Shown here: positions 61,936-64,000 of the stretch, piece by piece | Layout: every line of letters begins with the position of its first letter | Position numbering within the stretch: the first letter of the stretch is position 1 | DNA from: Perca fluviatilis | Taxonomy: Eukaryota; Chordata; Actinopteri; Perciformes; Percidae | Length of the DNA stretch: 64,000 bases | NCBI RefSeq assembly: GCF_010015445.1 | Contig: NC_053116.1 | Coordinates: 24,344,607 to 24,408,606 of the forward strand | Direction of reading: 5' to 3' | The notes under the pieces: model-generated | Seen by the model: only the letters and a program-made list of their open reading frames with translations | Database searches by the model: none | What the model was told of the DNA's origin: nothing | Program-made: the position numbers and the translations under genes

Positions 61936-62875
61936 GTCAGTGTACTTTTTCGTTCATTCGATTTTCATTTCATAAACAGGTATTAAAAAACAAAAAAACG
62001 AATGGTTATTTGATTTTCGTTTTAAAACACGACATTTGAAATTGAAATACAATGCGTTTTTCCTTTTTCATTGTCGAAATGGGATGGGAGAAATTTAAAA
62101 TATGCTGTGATTTTCATTTTCTATTTTATATAACAAAAATAAAATCACTCGAAAACAGAAACGAAAAAAGGCTTGTTTTTTCATATTCAGAGACCGGATG
62201 TTGTCATTTCCAAGGCAACAGCGCCAGCCTAGCCTACCAGTGTTCAGCCCAGGCCAAAATTACTTTGGAAACCTAGCTATACTCTTGATAATCCTTGGGG
62301 GGAATTTTATTTCATAATGTCACATGTATTTATTACCCTCTCTCCCTGCCTCCCTGTCTCTACCCGCCGCAGGCAACTTCGCCCGAAGAGAGTCGAACCA
62401 GCGGAGCAAATAGACTTTCAGTTCACGGCTGTAACGTTACCGTTACGCCACCGTTAACAATCCCAGCAAACGTTCTGTTGCCCCGCTTTGCTGATCTGGC
62501 AGAGAGTCACCGGGGGTTCGGGATCAGATCATGGGGATCAGACCTCCAGTGCTGGGTCTAATATTCTAATATTAGCTGCTGCTGCAGCTAGCTAGCAGGT
62601 AGCCACCAGCCCTGTGACCTCGGTCCTCGCGGTTCGCTCCCCGGGACTGACTCTGCAGAGCTGGCGTTACCCGCTCTGTGATCAATGAGCAATGATCAAG
62701 GATTACCAAATTTCTCTCTCATATTGCTCCTCATAACCACTGAAAAACTAAAAAATCTAACCCAAAGTACAATTATTATGGACGTTAGCTGACATTAAGG
62801 GTTTCTGCTTCATTAAGGGAAATTGTAAGGAAAAAGCTTAACGTGGTTAACCATTAAGCTTTTTCGACGCGTTTC

Positions 62876-62911
62876 ATTTTTGATCACTGTTTATAAACAG
62901 TGATCAAAAAT
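62876..62911. repeat. Perfect 36-bp palindrome
   Basis: Centred on gatcactgtttataaacag, with flanking T5 and A5; it is identical to its own reverse complement. An imperfect palindrome built on aaaaagcttaa ... ttaagcttttt sits just to its left (62830-62864). Confidence 0.9.
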
Positions 62912-63584
62912 ATAATCTAAAAGTCGTTATGGTTATCTGACTGATAACTGACTGATATTTGATTGATCATTGTTTAGGTACATTAAAGTTAAGCTTTTTC
63001 ACGTTAAGCGTTTTAGAATGTCCCTGCTGCTGCTGAGGGAATCTGTAGCCTAACTTCCGTTTTTTGCCCCCCTTTACATAAATATACATATGGCTATGAA
63101 ATAGATCATGAAGTACAGGCTTTAGTCATAATAGTTCAATAGCCTAAATACATGTATGTTTTACTATGTATTTCGAGGGACTTTTATTTATTCCATCTAT
63201 TTATATGCACGTTATATTTAAAGGAAGTTTGGTTATCTCACAGACTCAGACTAAAAGCAGCAGCAAGCCTGCCTGACATCAGTGCATCATAGCATATCAC
63301 TATCTGCAAATAAAATAAAATATGAATAAATCACGAGCGCGGCAGATTCCCAGCTCAGCTAGAGCGGGTAACGCCAGCTCTGCAGACGGACCAGAGTCAG
63401 TCAGTCCCGGGGAGCGAACCGTGGGGACCGAGGTCACAGGGCTGGTGGCTATCTGCTAGCTAGCTGCAGCAGCAGCTAATATTAGAATAGACCTAGCACC
63501 GGAGGTCTGATCCCCATGATCTGATCCCGAACCGCCGGTGACTCTCTGCCAGATCAGCAACAGAACGTTTGGGATTGTTAACGG

Positions 63585-63645
63585 TGGCGTAACGGTAACG
63601 TTACAGCCGTGAACTGAAAGTCTGTTTCCTCAGCTGGTTCGATTG
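63585..63645 (+). other. tRNA-like RNA polymerase III boxes inside the fold-back arm
   Basis: The right arm has an A-box-like tggcgtaacgg (63585-63595) and a B-box-like ggttcgattg (63636-63645) about 40 bp apart. The left arm has the same pair in opposite orientation (ggttcgactc as the complement near 62390-62400). I cannot fold a full tRNA around them, so this is more likely an absorbed tRNA-derived SINE than a tRNA gene. Confidence 0.4.
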
Positions 63646-64000
63646 GGGCGAAGTTGTCTGCGGCGGGTAGAGACAGAGAGTCAGAGGGAGGCAGGGAGAG
63701 AGGGGAATAAATACATGTGGCATTATGAAATAAAATCCCCCCCCCAAGCATTATCAAGAGCACAGGTTTCCAAAGTAATTTTAGCCTGGGCTGAAAGCAA
63801 CACTGGTAGGCTAGGCTGGCGCTGTTGCCTTGGAAATGACAACATCCGGTCTCTGAATATGAAAAAACAAACCTTTTTTCATTCCTATTTCCGAGTGATT
63901 TTATTTTTGTTATATGAAATAGAAAATGAAAATCACAGCATATTTTTAATTTCTCCCATCCCCTTTTGACCATGAAAAGGAAAAAAATGCCTTGTATTTC

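Larger units (their letters stand above)
62030..64000. mobile_element. Second fold-back element, about 2 kb, cut by window end
   Basis: The left arm (about 62030-62680) reappears inverted at about 63345-64000 with only scattered differences: for example taacgttaccgttacgccac on the left and gtggcgtaacggtaacgtta on the right. The right arm is still matching at the last base, so the element or its flank continues outside the window. The middle (about 62690-63340) is non-coding and has small palindromes. It lies only about 100 bp from the first fold-back element. Confidence 0.8.

Noticed and set aside
63585..63660. Possible tRNA gene
   Set aside because: A- and B-box-like motifs are present but acceptor and anticodon stems cannot be paired convincingly; more like a SINE remnant.
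62052..63973. Similar open frames in the two arms of the second fold-back element (62052-62276 plus, 63578-63973 minus)
   Set aside because: They resemble each other only because the arms are inverted copies; no known domain, and the frames differ in length through small changes.

Overview
The window is vertebrate nuclear DNA, most probably from a percomorph teleost. It has long introns with GT/AG splice sites, a teleost-type [Pro2]-somatostatin, and many young-looking fish DNA transposons and tRNA-derived SINEs. All four genes lie on the minus strand: a somatostatin-2/cortistatin-type prohormone (12.4-13.2 kb), spermidine synthase srm (17.5-20.8 kb), the nuclear exosome nuclease exosc10 (26.0-39.9 kb), and the 3' half of a contactin cell-adhesion gene (46.0-59.4 kb, running off the right edge). 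From established knowledge, CORT, SRM and EXOSC10 all lie in human 1p36.22, with EXOSC10 and SRM adjacent and in the same orientation. The window therefore looks like a conserved-synteny block, with a contactin gene as a neighbour that I do not expect there from the human map. || Layout: 1-12.2 kb is gene-free apart from microsatellites and two small hAT-like elements. 12.2-13.4 kb is the two-exon somatostatin gene with TATA and CRE-like sites. 13.4-17.3 kb is intergenic. 17.5-20.8 kb is srm, with a 721-bp near-palindromic element in intron 5 and a hAT MITE in intron 3. 20.8-26.0 kb is a nest of repeats: a hAT-like remnant holding a TA-flanked element that itself holds a SINE, then a LINE 3' fragment. 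26.0-39.9 kb is a complete 25-exon exosc10 whose exon lengths stay in phase throughout and give 895 codons. 40-46 kb is intergenic, with a 120-base poly-C run. 46.0-59.4 kb holds the last ten coding exons of the contactin (end of Ig6, four fibronectin III domains, GPI signal). 59.9-64.0 kb, inside a contactin intron, holds two large fold-back elements with arms of roughly 0.6-1 kb; the second is cut by the window end. || The four genes do not form a pathway: one is a secreted neuropeptide, one a polyamine enzyme, one a nuclear RNA nuclease and one a neuronal GPI-anchored adhesion molecule. The most unusual content is structural. It includes the fold-back elements with 50-bp tandem-repeat ends, the intronic palindrome in srm, and an inverted repeat pair that brackets exosc10 exons 22-24. 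Exon borders were read by hand from splice sites and reading frame. Names of repeat families are inferences from terminal repeats and target-site duplications.
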